NCBI RefSeq assembly: GCF_037861325.1
Contig: NZ_JAFELW010000007.1
Length of the DNA: 64,000 nt
DNA from: Riemerella anatipestifer_F
GTDB taxonomy: Bacteria > Bacteroidota > Bacteroidia > Flavobacteriales > Weeksellaceae
Strand: one strand, 5' to 3'
Under the pieces are notes generated by a model that did no database searches, was not told where the DNA came from, and saw nothing but the letters and a program-made list of their open reading frames with translations. The translations under genes and the position numbers were made by a program. Positions 35,714 through 45,173 of the stretch are shown piece after piece. Positions within the stretch are counted from its first letter, which is position 1. Every line of letters starts with the position of its first letter.

Positions 35714-37024
35714 ATGAATATTACCATCGTGGGGACTGGCTATGTGGGGCTGGTTACAGGGACAACATTAGCAGAGTTAGGAAATACAGTTTATTGTGTT
35801 GATATAGATGAGCAAAAAGTAGAAGGAATGAAGAAAGGTATCGTTCCTATCTATGAGCCTAATTTGGAGGAAATGTTCTTGAGAAATATCCAAGCACAGA
35901 GATTATTTTTTACGACTAATTTAAAGGAAGCGGTTGACCAAAGTGAGGTGGTTTATCTAGCTCTGCCTACTCCTCCAGGGGAAGATGGCTCTGCGGATTT
36001 ATCTTATGTTCTGAAAGTTGCTAACAATATAGGCGATATTATTACAGAGTATAAAGTTATCGTTAATAAGTCCACAGTGCCTGTGGGAACGGCAGATAAG
36101 GTTAGAAGTGCTATCGCTGCTAAAACTCAAATACCGTTCGATGTAGTGTCTAATCCAGAGTTTCTTAGGGAAGGTTTTGCGGTAGAAGATTCTATGAATC
36201 CTGCTAGAGTAGTGGTGGGAAGTTCTTCCGAAAAAGCGAGAGAGGTTATGGCTAAAATATATCAGCCATTTACAAATACGGGCGTTCCGATTATATTTAT
36301 GGATGAAAAGTCTTCGGAGCTTACCAAGTATGCTGCTAATTCTTTCTTAGCAGTTAAAATCACATTTATGAATGAAATCGCAAACTTCTGCGAAAGAGTA
36401 GGTGCTGATGTAGATAAAGTGAGGCTAGGAATGGGTAGTGATGATAGGATAGGACACCGTTTCTTATTCCCTGGTATTGGGTATGGTGGTAGCTGCTTCC
36501 CTAAAGATGTAAAGGCATTGATAAAATCAGGTAAAGAAGCTGATTTTAATTTCCAAATATTAGAAGCGACTGAAAATGTAAACCAAAATCAAAAAGTTAT
36601 TTTGGTGTCAGAAATAGAAAAATATTTTGGAGGGAATTTAAAAGGTAAAAAGATAGCACTTTGGGGCTTGGCTTTTAAAGCAAATACAGATGATATTAGA
36701 GAGGCTTCCTCTTTAGATAACATTAAAATTTTGTTAGAAAAAGGAGCTACAATTACCGCTTATGATGCCATAGCAGAGTCTAATGTAAAAAAAGTACTAG
36801 GAGATAAAATAGCTTATGCGAGTGATATGTATTCTGCATTAGAAGGTGCTGATGCTTTATTGATAGCTACAGAATGGTCAGAATTTAAAAATCCTAACTT
36901 TGACCTTATGGCAGAAAAAATGAATGGTAAAGCTATTTTTGATGGTAGAAATATGTTTGCCTTAGAACAAGTAGAAGAAACAGGCTTCTATTATAAGAGT
37001 ATAGGCAGAAAGACTTTGGGGTAA
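35714..37024 (+). CDS. ugd: UDP-glucose 6-dehydrogenase
   Basis: Oxidises UDP-glucose to UDP-glucuronate, a precursor of acidic capsule or O-antigen sugars. The 436-residue protein has the N-terminal NAD motif IVGTGYVGLVTG, the central NPEFLREGFAVEDSM segment, and the catalytic cysteine in YGGSCFPKDVKAL (about 258). An ABC exporter gene follows after 10 bases. No other polysaccharide genes are close by. Confidence 0.93.
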   Translation: MNITIVGTGYVGLVTGTTLAELGNTVYCVDIDEQKVEGMKKGIVPIYEPNLEEMFLRNIQAQRLFFTTNLKEAVDQSEVVYLALPTPPGEDGSADLSYVLKVANNIGDIITEYKVIVNKSTVPVGTADKVRSAIAAKTQIPFDVVSNPEFLREGFAVEDSMNPARVVVGSSSEKAREVMAKIYQPFTNTGVPIIFMDEKSSELTKYAANSFLAVKITFMNEIANFCERVGADVDKVRLGMGSDDRIGHRFLFPGIGYGGSCFPKDVKALIKSGKEADFNFQILEATENVNQNQKVILVSEIEKYFGGNLKGKKIALWGLAFKANTDDIREASSLDNIKILLEKGATITAYDAIAESNVKKVLGDKIAYASDMYSALEGADALLIATEWSEFKNPNFDLMAEKMNGKAIFDGRNMFALEQVEETGFYYKSIGRKTLG

Positions 37025-37034
37025 TCACTATTGT

Positions 37035-38813
37035 ATGGATAATAAAGAAAATAGATTAACTTATTTTAAATATTTTAAAGGAATTGTGGGGTGGCATATC
37101 TATGGATATGCTGTGCTCAATTTTTTGGTAGGATTACTAGATGGCTTGGGCTTAGCGATGTTTGTACCTTTGCTTAGTATAGCTTCTGGAGAGTTAGGGG
37201 ATTCACAATCTCTAGGCAAGATAAAGTATTTTATTGATTTTCTTCAGAGCTTAGGAGTAGAGATAAATCTTGTGAATGCTCTTTTTGTAATGATTGTTCT
37301 TTTTCTATTAAAAGGGATATTCTATTATTGTAGAAGTATTTATTTTGCAAAGATTAGATTAAGTACAATCAGTAAATTAAGACTTGATTTAATAAAAAAG
37401 TTACATAGATTGTCTTATATTGGTTTTACGAGATTAGAGGTTGGAAGAATACAGAACACAATGATAGGAGAGTTAGGGAGGCTCATAGGTGCTTTGACTA
37501 ACTATTTCTCTACTATGCAGCATGTGATCATGTTATTAACTTATATAATACTTGCGTTTCTATCCAATTGGAAATTTGCTGTTTTAGTAGCTATAGGTGG
37601 AGCCTTTTCTAATTTTATTTATAAGTATATTAATGACTATACTAAGGCAAAATCTAGGGAGTTGTCTTCTAAAACCCATGATTTTAATGATTTTTTAGTT
37701 CAAGTTTTACATAACTTTAAATATTTAAAGGCAACAAACTACTTTGATAAGTATTCCAAAAATCTTGTTCAAAATATAAGAGAGCAAGAGCAGCTCAATT
37801 TTAATATGGGTAAGGTGGGGGCTATTGGAGAAAGTGTAAGAGAGCCAATGATAATTACCATAATTTCAGCAGTTATTATAGTCCAGATTGTATATTTTGG
37901 AAATACATTCTCATCTATAGTGGTTAGTTTACTTCTCTTTTATAGAGGATTAGGACATTTGGTTTCCTTACAAAATGTATGGAATAACTTTTTAGGAAAC
38001 TCGGCAGGAATAGAATCTTTTAATAAATTATTATCAGATTTTACTCAGTATGAAGAACCTAAAAGTGATGTTTGTATTTCAGCAATTGATGATATAGATG
38101 TAAAGAATCTAAATTTATCTTTTGATAAAATACCTATACTAAAAAATATAGATATTAAAATAAAAAAGAATTCATCTATAGCTTTAGTGGGAGAAAGCGG
38201 TGCAGGTAAAACTACATTAGCGAATGTTATTTCGGGCTTACAGATGCCCGATAAAGGGGAGGTGCTAACATGTGCTACATCAGTTTATAGCTCAAACTTA
38301 AATAGTTATAGATCTCGTATAGGTTATATTACTCAAGAACCAGTTATATTTAATGATTCGGTTTATAACAATATTACCTTTTGGGATGAAAAAAATCAAA
38401 AAAATACAAATCATTTTTTTGATGTGATAAATAAGGTTAGTTTAAAAGATTTTTTAATTACTCAGAATAAAAAAGAGGACACTATACTAGGGAATAATGG
38501 TATTCTTATTTCTGGGGGACAAAAACAACGAATTTCCATAGCTAGAGAGCTCTATAAAGATATAGATTTGCTTATTATGGATGAAGCTACTTCGGCGCTA
38601 GACTCTGAGACAGAAAAATATATTAAAGAGAGTATAGATGATTTGCAGGGAAGCCTAACCTTGGTGATCATTGCTCATAGACTATCTACTATTAAGGATG
38701 TAGATGTGATTTATCTTATGGAAAAGGGAGAGATAGTCGCTCAAGGTAGTTTTAAAGAATTATATGAAACATCAGATAAATTTAGAAGGATGGTGGATTT
38801 ACAAGAAGTCTAG
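37035..38813 (+). CDS. ABC exporter (permease-ATPase fusion)
   Basis: A 592-residue half-transporter with six N-terminal membrane helices and a C-terminal ATPase. It shows Walker A GESGAGKTT (about 387), signature ISGGQKQRISIARE, Walker B LLIMDEATSALDSE and the switch IAHRLST. Base and codon use look more A/T-rich than in neighbours, a possible sign of transfer. Its tie to ugd suggests export of a glycan or glycolipid, which is inference. The gene converges on the TauE/SafE gene with 11 bases between. Confidence 0.83.
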   Translation: MDNKENRLTYFKYFKGIVGWHIYGYAVLNFLVGLLDGLGLAMFVPLLSIASGELGDSQSLGKIKYFIDFLQSLGVEINLVNALFVMIVLFLLKGIFYYCRSIYFAKIRLSTISKLRLDLIKKLHRLSYIGFTRLEVGRIQNTMIGELGRLIGALTNYFSTMQHVIMLLTYIILAFLSNWKFAVLVAIGGAFSNFIYKYINDYTKAKSRELSSKTHDFNDFLVQVLHNFKYLKATNYFDKYSKNLVQNIREQEQLNFNMGKVGAIGESVREPMIITIISAVIIVQIVYFGNTFSSIVVSLLLFYRGLGHLVSLQNVWNNFLGNSAGIESFNKLLSDFTQYEEPKSDVCISAIDDIDVKNLNLSFDKIPILKNIDIKIKKNSSIALVGESGAGKTTLANVISGLQMPDKGEVLTCATSVYSSNLNSYRSRIGYITQEPVIFNDSVYNNITFWDEKNQKNTNHFFDVINKVSLKDFLITQNKKEDTILGNNGILISGGQKQRISIARELYKDIDLLIMDEATSALDSETEKYIKESIDDLQGSLTLVIIAHRLSTIKDVDVIYLMEKGEIVAQGSFKELYETSDKFRRMVDLQEV

Positions 38814-38824
38814 GAAAATAAATA

Positions 38825-39562
38825 TTAATGACAACTATGATGTCCCTTGTTTTCAGGGGACATTTTGTTTTCTATGCTAAGAGCTTCTTTCTTTGGTGAC
38901 AAATAAGGGATTCCTAACTCTAAACCTCTTAGTATAAATAGGCCACCTAAAATAAGCATTACTACAGGCATTATTTTTAGGATTTTATTTCTAGTAGCTA
39001 TATTAAGCATATTACCTAGTAAAACAGTAACAAACATAAAAGGGAAAGTACCTAATCCAAACAGCATCATAAATAATCCTCCTTGTATAGCTCCACCAGC
39101 TGCTAGAGAAGCTGCCAAGGCTACATAAACCATTCCACATGGTAAAAAGCCATTAAGCACTCCTGTCAAAAACCTTGAAGAATAATCGGTTTTGGATAAT
39201 AATTTCCCTAGGTTGAGTTTTATTTTTAATAGAAATTTCGAGAGAAAAGGTATTCTAGAAGCAAAATCTCCATTTCCGAAAGAAAAAAGAGCCATTATAA
39301 TTAAAATGATTCCTGCAAAAATGGTAAGCCAACCTTGAACTCCCGCTAGCTGAAAGCCTTCGCCAATTAGTCCTAGTAAAATCCCTAATATAGAATAAGT
39401 AAAAACTCTCCCAAGTTGGTAAGTTATATTTTGAAGATGAAAGTTAACCTGTTGTTTTCTTGAAAGTCCTAAAGAAAGAGCTATAGGTCCACACATACCA
39501 ACACAATGGAATCCTGTTGTGAAACCCAAAGTAAGTGCTGCTATGATGAGGGTTATTTCCAT
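38825..39562 (-). CDS. TauE/SafE-like (DsbD/UreH-type) membrane protein of the cco operon
   Basis: A 245-residue protein with about six membrane helices. The first helix carries GFHCVGMCGPIALSLG, the C-x3-C signature of the UreH/DsbD-like group that Bacteroidetes keep at the end of cbb3 oxidase operons, where a copper-handling role is suspected. The extreme C terminus is rich in His and Cys (GHHSCH), a possible metal-binding tail. It overlaps ccoH by 10 bases. Confidence 0.8.
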   Translation of the reverse strand: MEITLIIAALTLGFTTGFHCVGMCGPIALSLGLSRKQQVNFHLQNITYQLGRVFTYSILGILLGLIGEGFQLAGVQGWLTIFAGIILIIMALFSFGNGDFASRIPFLSKFLLKIKLNLGKLLSKTDYSSRFLTGVLNGFLPCGMVYVALAASLAAGGAIQGGLFMMLFGLGTFPFMFVTVLLGNMLNIATRNKILKIMPVVMLILGGLFILRGLELGIPYLSPKKEALSIENKMSPENKGHHSCH

Positions 39563-40011
39563 ACTAGGTCGTAGTCTATTTGATAATCTTTGTTATCTTT
39601 TTTCCACATTAGTTTTAGAATATAGCCTCCTGGAACTAAAACTTTTTTAGGAATGAGAAAGGAATTATTAGCATCTAAGGTCATGTCCTTTTTTACATCT
39701 AACTTTTGGTCATCTATTCTATAGAGAACAAATTTTATTTTAGTATTTTGATTATTATTTTCAGAAGGAAATACGATACTTATTCCGTAAGGTGTTTGCT
39801 GATATTTAGGAGCATTTTCAATCGTTGATGCATTTTTCTTAGCATCTATTACACTTTGATAAGCTAGCTCATCTTCATAATAATTATCTGAAACCAATTC
39901 TGAATTCTGCTGCCCATGAGAGAATACAAATATGAGGTAAAGAATAAATAATATAAACGAACCTAGTGCAACTACGATACCGTGTGCCCAAGTAAATTTA
40001 AAGTTTTTCAT
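39553..40011 (-). CDS. ccoH: FixH/CcoH family cytochrome oxidase assembly protein
   Basis: A 152-residue protein with one N-terminal membrane helix (about 8-30, starting after KFTWAHGI) and a periplasmic beta-sandwich-like domain, as in the FixH family that stabilises cbb3 oxidase during assembly. It starts one base after ccoG ends and overlaps the TauE/SafE gene, so the three are translated as a block. Confidence 0.82.
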   Translation of the reverse strand: MKNFKFTWAHGIVVALGSFILFILYLIFVFSHGQQNSELVSDNYYEDELAYQSVIDAKKNASTIENAPKYQQTPYGISIVFPSENNNQNTKIKFVLYRIDDQKLDVKKDMTLDANNSFLIPKKVLVPGGYILKLMWKKDNKDYQIDYDLVWK

Positions 40012-41454
40012 TTAAAATTGCAGATTAAATTCTCCTTCAAAGTAAGTTTCAAAAGTAGTAAGCAGTTTACCATCTTTATCATAAACACCAATTATGATGT
40101 CCTGTTTAGAAAGTTTTATATCCTTTTTAGGGAAGCTAATGTTTACAGTTCCTTTTTCCATTTTATCTCTCTTTAGGATTATTTTGCTAGAGCCTCCATA
40201 TTTTACGACACCGTTAGCTGGTTCTAAAACTTTGAAAGTAACGATATAATCCTTGCTAGATTTATTGAGTAAAGTATAGTTATAGGTATTGGTAATTTCG
40301 TCTCCAGATATAAAGAAAGTACTTCCAGCAGGTTTGATGAACTTTGCCTCCATACTTCCTCTATTGTATAGAAGGAAAGCTACGAAAGTCATTAATGCCA
40401 TTAGAACAACGGTATAGGCTTTCATTCTAGAAGTGAATTTAAACTTTCTGCCTTGCTCTATCTCATCTTCAGTAGCATACCTTATCAATCCTTTAGGTAA
40501 GCCTACCTTTTCCATAACTTCATTACAAGCATCTATACACGCCGTGCAATTAATGCATTCTAATTGTTGCCCATTTCTGATGTCTATTCCCGTAGGGCAT
40601 ACTACCACACATTGGTTACAGTCAATACAATCACCTTTACCTTCTGCTGCTCTATCTTCATTTTTACGCCATTTGGAACGATTTTCACCTCGTTTAAAGT
40701 CGTAATAAACATTGATGGTTTGCTTATCTATAAGTACTCCTTGCAATCTTCCGTATGGACAAACAAGAGTACAAACTTGTTCTCTGAACCATGCGAACAC
40801 AAAATAAAATGCAGCAGTAAAGAGTAACATTACCAAAAAGTTGGTAGGATATTCTATCGGACCCTCTTTCATTATTCTAAAAACTTCCCCGTACCCCACA
40901 ATGTACATAAACATAAAGTGTGTTACGACTAAAGAGATAATGATATAGACCGTCCATTTAAGCCCTCTTTTTCTTATTTTTTCGGCATTCCAAGGCTGTT
41001 GGTCTAGTTTTATTTGTTTGTTTCTGTCGCCTTCAATCCAGTATTCTATCTTTCGGAAGACATTTTCCATGAAGATGGTTTGAGGGCAAATCCAACCGCA
41101 AAATATCCTTCCAAAAACTACAGTAAATAATATAATAAATACAATGGATGTAACAGCTCCTAAAGCTAGAATGAAAAAGTCCTGAGGATAAAAAGGTTGA
41201 CCTATGATAAAGAACTCTCTATCAAGGATATTTATTAGAAGAAATGGATTTCCGTTTATTTTAATAAACGGAAGAATAAAAAATATGGCTAATAAAAAAA
41301 TACTAACATAGTTCCTATAATCAGTAAACTTACCTTTGGGTTTCTTGGGGTATACCCATTTTCTTTTCCCCGTATTATCCATGGTTCCTACAGAATCACG
41401 GAAGGTAGTAGCTTCTATTACGGCTCCTGTGCCTTGTACTTCTTTATCAGCCAT
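40012..41454 (-). CDS. ccoG: cbb3 oxidase accessory protein CcoG (FixG family)
   Basis: A 480-residue membrane ferredoxin. Four to five membrane helices include the CGWICPQTIFMENVFRKIEYW region cut at CGWICPQTIF, and two 4Fe-4S motifs follow: CIDCNQCVVVCP and CINCTACIDACN (about 260-295). A C-terminal immunoglobulin-like domain is last. CcoG has been shown elsewhere to act as a cupric reductase in cbb3 assembly. It lies between ccoP and ccoH in the usual order. Confidence 0.93.
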   Translation of the reverse strand: MADKEVQGTGAVIEATTFRDSVGTMDNTGKRKWVYPKKPKGKFTDYRNYVSIFLLAIFFILPFIKINGNPFLLINILDREFFIIGQPFYPQDFFILALGAVTSIVFIILFTVVFGRIFCGWICPQTIFMENVFRKIEYWIEGDRNKQIKLDQQPWNAEKIRKRGLKWTVYIIISLVVTHFMFMYIVGYGEVFRIMKEGPIEYPTNFLVMLLFTAAFYFVFAWFREQVCTLVCPYGRLQGVLIDKQTINVYYDFKRGENRSKWRKNEDRAAEGKGDCIDCNQCVVVCPTGIDIRNGQQLECINCTACIDACNEVMEKVGLPKGLIRYATEDEIEQGRKFKFTSRMKAYTVVLMALMTFVAFLLYNRGSMEAKFIKPAGSTFFISGDEITNTYNYTLLNKSSKDYIVTFKVLEPANGVVKYGGSSKIILKRDKMEKGTVNISFPKKDIKLSKQDIIIGVYDKDGKLLTTFETYFEGEFNLQF

Positions 41455-41480
41455 ATTGATGTGAAATTTATTTTATGGTA

Positions 41481-42359
41481 TTAGTTCTCCCACTTCACTT
41501 CATCACCTTGAGGTGCAGCACCTCCTTCGGACTGAGTGATAGGAGCTTTTTCTTGATTGATATGGTAAACATAAGCTGCTACCTTTTCAATATCAAATCC
41601 AGTAAGAACTCCATTCTTACCCCAAGCCTGCATTGTAGGGTTATTTGGAGAACCATTGTCTACCATATGGAATATTTCTCTAAATAGAGTAGGCTCGGTA
41701 TGGTTAATCCAATATTTATCAGTAAGGTTTGGACCAATACCACCTTTACCTCCATCGCCGTGGCAAGATACACAGTTAGTTTTGAAAATTTCTTCTCCTT
41801 CAGCGATGTTATCCGCAGAATATACAGCGTTATCAATTGTTGGAGGAGGTGTATCTTTCATCCATTGTTCTATACTTGCTAGTTGCTCTTTATGCTCTAC
41901 TTCATACTCTTTGTCTGGGTGTGCAAAGTCTGTGAAAGAGAATGCTACAATATAGATAACTAGATATGCAAATCCCAACCAAAATAATCCTAACCACCAT
42001 TTAGGTAACTGGTTGTCTAGCTCCATAATACCATCAAAACCGTGATCTATAATAATATCTTTCTCCTCGGATACAGACTGCTTTTTGAAAGCACTATCCC
42101 AAAGTCTTTTCCAGTAAGGAATTTTTTTCTCTTCTAAGTAAACTCTTTTAGCTTCTTCAGAAAGTTTAGCAAATTTCTGATTTTCAATTAAATCTCCTAT
42201 AGCACCATGTATCAATGCTAAAATAATACTGATAACCACTGTACCCCAAAAATAAGGAGAAGTAATAAAAGAGGCATTTTGAACGAACATATAATACACA
42301 ATAAATAATATTGTAAGTATTATCAAAATGTTCACATAAACGGGCGTTCTTTGTTTCAT
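41481..42359 (-). CDS. ccoP: cbb3 oxidase subunit III, c-type cytochrome CcoP
   Basis: A 292-residue membrane-anchored cytochrome c that passes electrons to CcoNO. Two hydrophobic segments at the N terminus and the NQLPKWWLGLFWLGFAY helix match the CcoP anchor. The periplasmic part has a single CVSCH heme site (about 196-200), whereas proteobacterial CcoP has two. The methionine ligand is probably in the NPTMQAWG segment. Part of the ccoS-NO-Q-P-G-H unit. Confidence 0.9.
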   Translation of the reverse strand: MKQRTPVYVNILIILTILFIVYYMFVQNASFITSPYFWGTVVISIILALIHGAIGDLIENQKFAKLSEEAKRVYLEEKKIPYWKRLWDSAFKKQSVSEEKDIIIDHGFDGIMELDNQLPKWWLGLFWLGFAYLVIYIVAFSFTDFAHPDKEYEVEHKEQLASIEQWMKDTPPPTIDNAVYSADNIAEGEEIFKTNCVSCHGDGGKGGIGPNLTDKYWINHTEPTLFREIFHMVDNGSPNNPTMQAWGKNGVLTGFDIEKVAAYVYHINQEKAPITQSEGGAAPQGDEVKWEN

Positions 42360-42365
42360 AATTTC

Positions 42366-42560
42366 TTAATTTTTAGAACTATTTGGTATTTCATCATCTA
42401 AAGGAGCATTAGCTTCGTCTTGATAAAACTTTTTAGGTTTACTCATTACATAATATACCACTCCTATAAAAAATACTATAAATATGATAAGTGCTAGGCT
42501 TTGGTAAAAGCCAGTACCTTCTGTATTAGACAATATATCTTTAAAGTTTTGTGGTATCAT
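42366..42560 (-). CDS. ccoQ: small cbb3 oxidase subunit CcoQ-like
   Basis: A 64-residue protein with one membrane helix (about 19-40) and a charged tail that includes KPKKFYQDEA. Its size, topology and position between ccoNO and ccoP fit CcoQ (subunit IV), which stabilises the complex. Confidence 0.8.
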   Translation of the reverse strand: MIPQNFKDILSNTEGTGFYQSLALIIFIVFFIGVVYYVMSKPKKFYQDEANAPLDDEIPNSSKN

Positions 42561-42591
42561 TGTTTTTATATGCTCCTTTAGTGATAATAAT

Positions 42592-44871
42592 TTATTTTAC
42601 ACTTGCTGTTTTAACTTCAGTAGTCTTAATGTCTGTACCTAGTCTTTGTAGGTAAGCAATAAGTGCTACAATTTCTCTCTTTTCAAGAGGAACAAAATCA
42701 GCTCCTTCTTCTTGTTGCTTTTTAGCAAATGCTCTCTTAACATCGTCAGCCTCAGAATAAATTCTATTTACAATTCCTTTAGCTTGATTATCCATCCATG
42801 CATCTACAGTGTCTATTTCAGCTTTAGTGTAAGGTACACTGAATACGTTCTTCATAAGTTCTAGCTTATCTTTAGTTTGTGAGCGGTCTAATGTATTCGC
42901 TATTAACCAAGGATAACGAGGCATTATAGAACCTGCTGATGTAGCTCTTGGGTTTAGCATATGCTTAAAGTGCCAAGAATCTGGGTTTTTACCACCTTGT
43001 CTGTGTAAGTCTGGACCAGTTCTCTTAGAACCCCAAAGGAAAGGTCTGTCATAAACGAATTCTCCAGCTTTAGAGTATTGACCATTTTTACCGTTAAATC
43101 TAACTACCTCGTCACGGAAAGGTCTAATCATTTGTGAGTGACAAGCGTTACAACCTTCACGGATGTATAAGTCTCTACCTTCTAACTCTAGAGGAGTATA
43201 AGGCTTAACGGAAGATATTGTAGGTACATTATCTTTAACTGTAAGCGTAGGTATAATCTCAACCATACCACCAACGGCTAGTGCAAAGAACGCTAATACT
43301 GTTAAATAAAGTGGCATTCTTTCAATCCAAAGGTGTACAGTTTCTCCTTCTTTTCTTGCATCGCCAATTCTCGCAAGTGCAGGTGCTTCCGCAGGAACTT
43401 CTTTCTGGAATGAACCTTTTCTTACAGTAGCTACAACATTCACGGCCATAAGGATAGCCCCCACTAGATAAAGAACACCTCCGAAGAATCTCATCCAGTA
43501 GTAAGGGATAATTGCGGTTACAGTATCTAACCAGTTTTTATAAAGTAGAGTTCCATCTGGATTAAATTGTTTCCACATTAAACCTTGAGTAAATCCAGAG
43601 ATATACATAGGTACAGCATATAGAATGATACCTAAAGTACCTAACCAGAAATGCCAGTTAGCTAATTTTACAGACCATAGTTTAGTTCTCCACATAATAG
43701 GAACTAGGTAGTAAATCATACCAAACGCCATGAATCCGTTCCATCCTAAAGCACCAATATGAACGTGACCAATTACCCAATCAGTAAAGTGTCCAATTTT
43801 ATTTAATGTTTTAGTCGCCAATAGAGGTCCTTCAAATGTAGCCATACCGTAGCAAGTAACTGCTACCACAAAGAACTTAAGTATAGGATTTTCTCTTACT
43901 TTATCCCAAGCACCTCTCAATGTTAATAAACCATTAAGCATACCTCCCCAAGACGGTGCGATAAGAGCAATGGAGAACCCTGTTCCTAACGCTTGAGCCC
44001 AAGCTGGTAGAGAAGTGTATTGTAAGTGGTGAGGTCCAGCCCAAATATAAACGAAAATTAAAGACCAGAAGTGGATAATAGAAAGCTTATAAGAGAATAC
44101 TGGTCTTTCTGCCGCTTTTGGTAAGAAGTAATACATTAGACCAAGTACAGGTGTTGTAAGGAAGAATGCCACAGCGTTGTGTCCGTACCACCATTGTACT
44201 AGAGCGTCTTTTACTCCTGAATATGCAGAATAAGACTTCCAACCAGTGAAAGAAAGAGGCACCTCCAAGTTATTAAATACATGTAGCATTGTAATACCTA
44301 CCCAAGTACCAATGTAGAACCAAATAGCTACATAAAGGTGTCTTACTCTTCTCTTAGCTATTGTACCAAACATGTTAATACCAAAAATAATCCATACCAC
44401 AGCGATAAGGATATCAATTGGCCATTCGTGTTCAGCGTACTCTTTAGATGTATTGATACCCATGAAGAAAGTAATCACCACCGCTACGATAGTAATTTGC
44501 CATCCCCAAAAGTTAATCCAAGAAAGTGTATCACTGTACATTCTTGCTTTCAACAACCTCTGTAATGAGTAATAAACCCCCGCGAAAATAGCGTTTCCAA
44601 CAAAGGCAAAAATTACTGCACTAGTGTGCAACATTCTGATTCTCCCAAAACCAAAAGCTCCTTGGGTGTTGATGAGACCTTGTAAATCACCGCTTCTTAA
44701 GCTGGCAATTGTAGTGTCATCAGTACCAAATAAAAACTCTGGTAGTTCTGGATAGAAAAGCATCGCAGCCGCCGTAAGTCCAAGAATGAAACCAACTATC
44801 CCGAAGACGATGGTTGCATAAAGGAACGCACGCACAATGCTGTTGTCATAACTAAACTTTTGTGTTTCCAT
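42592..44871 (-). CDS. ccoN: fused cbb3 oxidase subunits I and II, CcoNO
   Basis: The catalytic core of the high-affinity cytochrome c oxidase. In 759 residues, the CcoN part (about 1-480) has 12 helices with the heme and copper ligands: RMLHTSAV (about 80), WWYGHNAVAFF, AGPHHLQYTSLP and GHVHIGALGWNG. The CcoO part (about 540-759) has the CNACHSQMIRPF heme c site. Separate genes in Proteobacteria, the two are fused in Bacteroidetes. Ends in polar residues. Preceded by ccoS with a 5-base gap. Confidence 0.95.
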   Translation of the reverse strand: METQKFSYDNSIVRAFLYATIVFGIVGFILGLTAAAMLFYPELPEFLFGTDDTTIASLRSGDLQGLINTQGAFGFGRIRMLHTSAVIFAFVGNAIFAGVYYSLQRLLKARMYSDTLSWINFWGWQITIVAVVITFFMGINTSKEYAEHEWPIDILIAVVWIIFGINMFGTIAKRRVRHLYVAIWFYIGTWVGITMLHVFNNLEVPLSFTGWKSYSAYSGVKDALVQWWYGHNAVAFFLTTPVLGLMYYFLPKAAERPVFSYKLSIIHFWSLIFVYIWAGPHHLQYTSLPAWAQALGTGFSIALIAPSWGGMLNGLLTLRGAWDKVRENPILKFFVVAVTCYGMATFEGPLLATKTLNKIGHFTDWVIGHVHIGALGWNGFMAFGMIYYLVPIMWRTKLWSVKLANWHFWLGTLGIILYAVPMYISGFTQGLMWKQFNPDGTLLYKNWLDTVTAIIPYYWMRFFGGVLYLVGAILMAVNVVATVRKGSFQKEVPAEAPALARIGDARKEGETVHLWIERMPLYLTVLAFFALAVGGMVEIIPTLTVKDNVPTISSVKPYTPLELEGRDLYIREGCNACHSQMIRPFRDEVVRFNGKNGQYSKAGEFVYDRPFLWGSKRTGPDLHRQGGKNPDSWHFKHMLNPRATSAGSIMPRYPWLIANTLDRSQTKDKLELMKNVFSVPYTKAEIDTVDAWMDNQAKGIVNRIYSEADDVKRAFAKKQQEEGADFVPLEKREIVALIAYLQRLGTDIKTTEVKTASVK

Positions 44872-44876
44872 ATTAA

Positions 44877-45059
44877 CTAATCACTTTTATTGTTTTTCTC
44901 TTTATTTTCTTTGTTTTTAGTTTCGTCATCAAGGAGAATCCTTACTGCAGGAGATTCATCGTCTTCAAACTGTCCTTTTTTTGCTCCGATAATGAATATT
45001 ATCAAAAAAACGACAGCTAAAGATACACTGCATATGACCATTAAATATAATATCTCCAT
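44877..45059 (-). CDS. ccoS: cbb3 oxidase maturation protein CcoS
   Basis: A 60-residue protein with one membrane helix (about 5-26) followed by the acidic FEDDESPAVRILLDDE segment, where DDE-SPA-RIL is the CcoS signature. CcoS is needed for heme and copper loading of CcoN. It is the first gene of the minus-strand unit and sits behind a promoter with an FNR-like box. Confidence 0.88.
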   Translation of the reverse strand: MEILYLMVICSVSLAVVFLIIFIIGAKKGQFEDDESPAVRILLDDETKNKENKEKNNKSD

Positions 45060-45067
45060 ACAGTTCG

Positions 45068-45075
45068 CAAATATA
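45068..45075 (-). promoter_or_regulatory. -7 promoter element of the ccoS-NO-Q-P-G-H operon
   Basis: The minus strand reads TATATTTG, nine bases upstream of the ccoS ATG. A TTG 15 bases further up is closer than usual, which fits a promoter that needs an activator. Confidence 0.5.
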
Positions 45076-45109
45076 AAATTAAATTGCCCCCAAAATTAAG
45101 AAAATATAA

Positions 45110-45121
45110 TGACTTAAATCA
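45110..45121 (-). promoter_or_regulatory. FNR/CRP-like binding box upstream of ccoS
   Basis: The minus strand reads TGATTTAAGTCA, one mismatch from the FNR core TGAT-N4-ATCA, centred about 54 bases before the predicted transcript start. A related perfect core lies at the Crp/Fnr gene (47640-47651). Confidence 0.45.
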
Positions 45122-45173
45122 GTAACTGTTAAAAAAAGTTAATTTATAACACTTCTAAATAAGATAAAAATGT

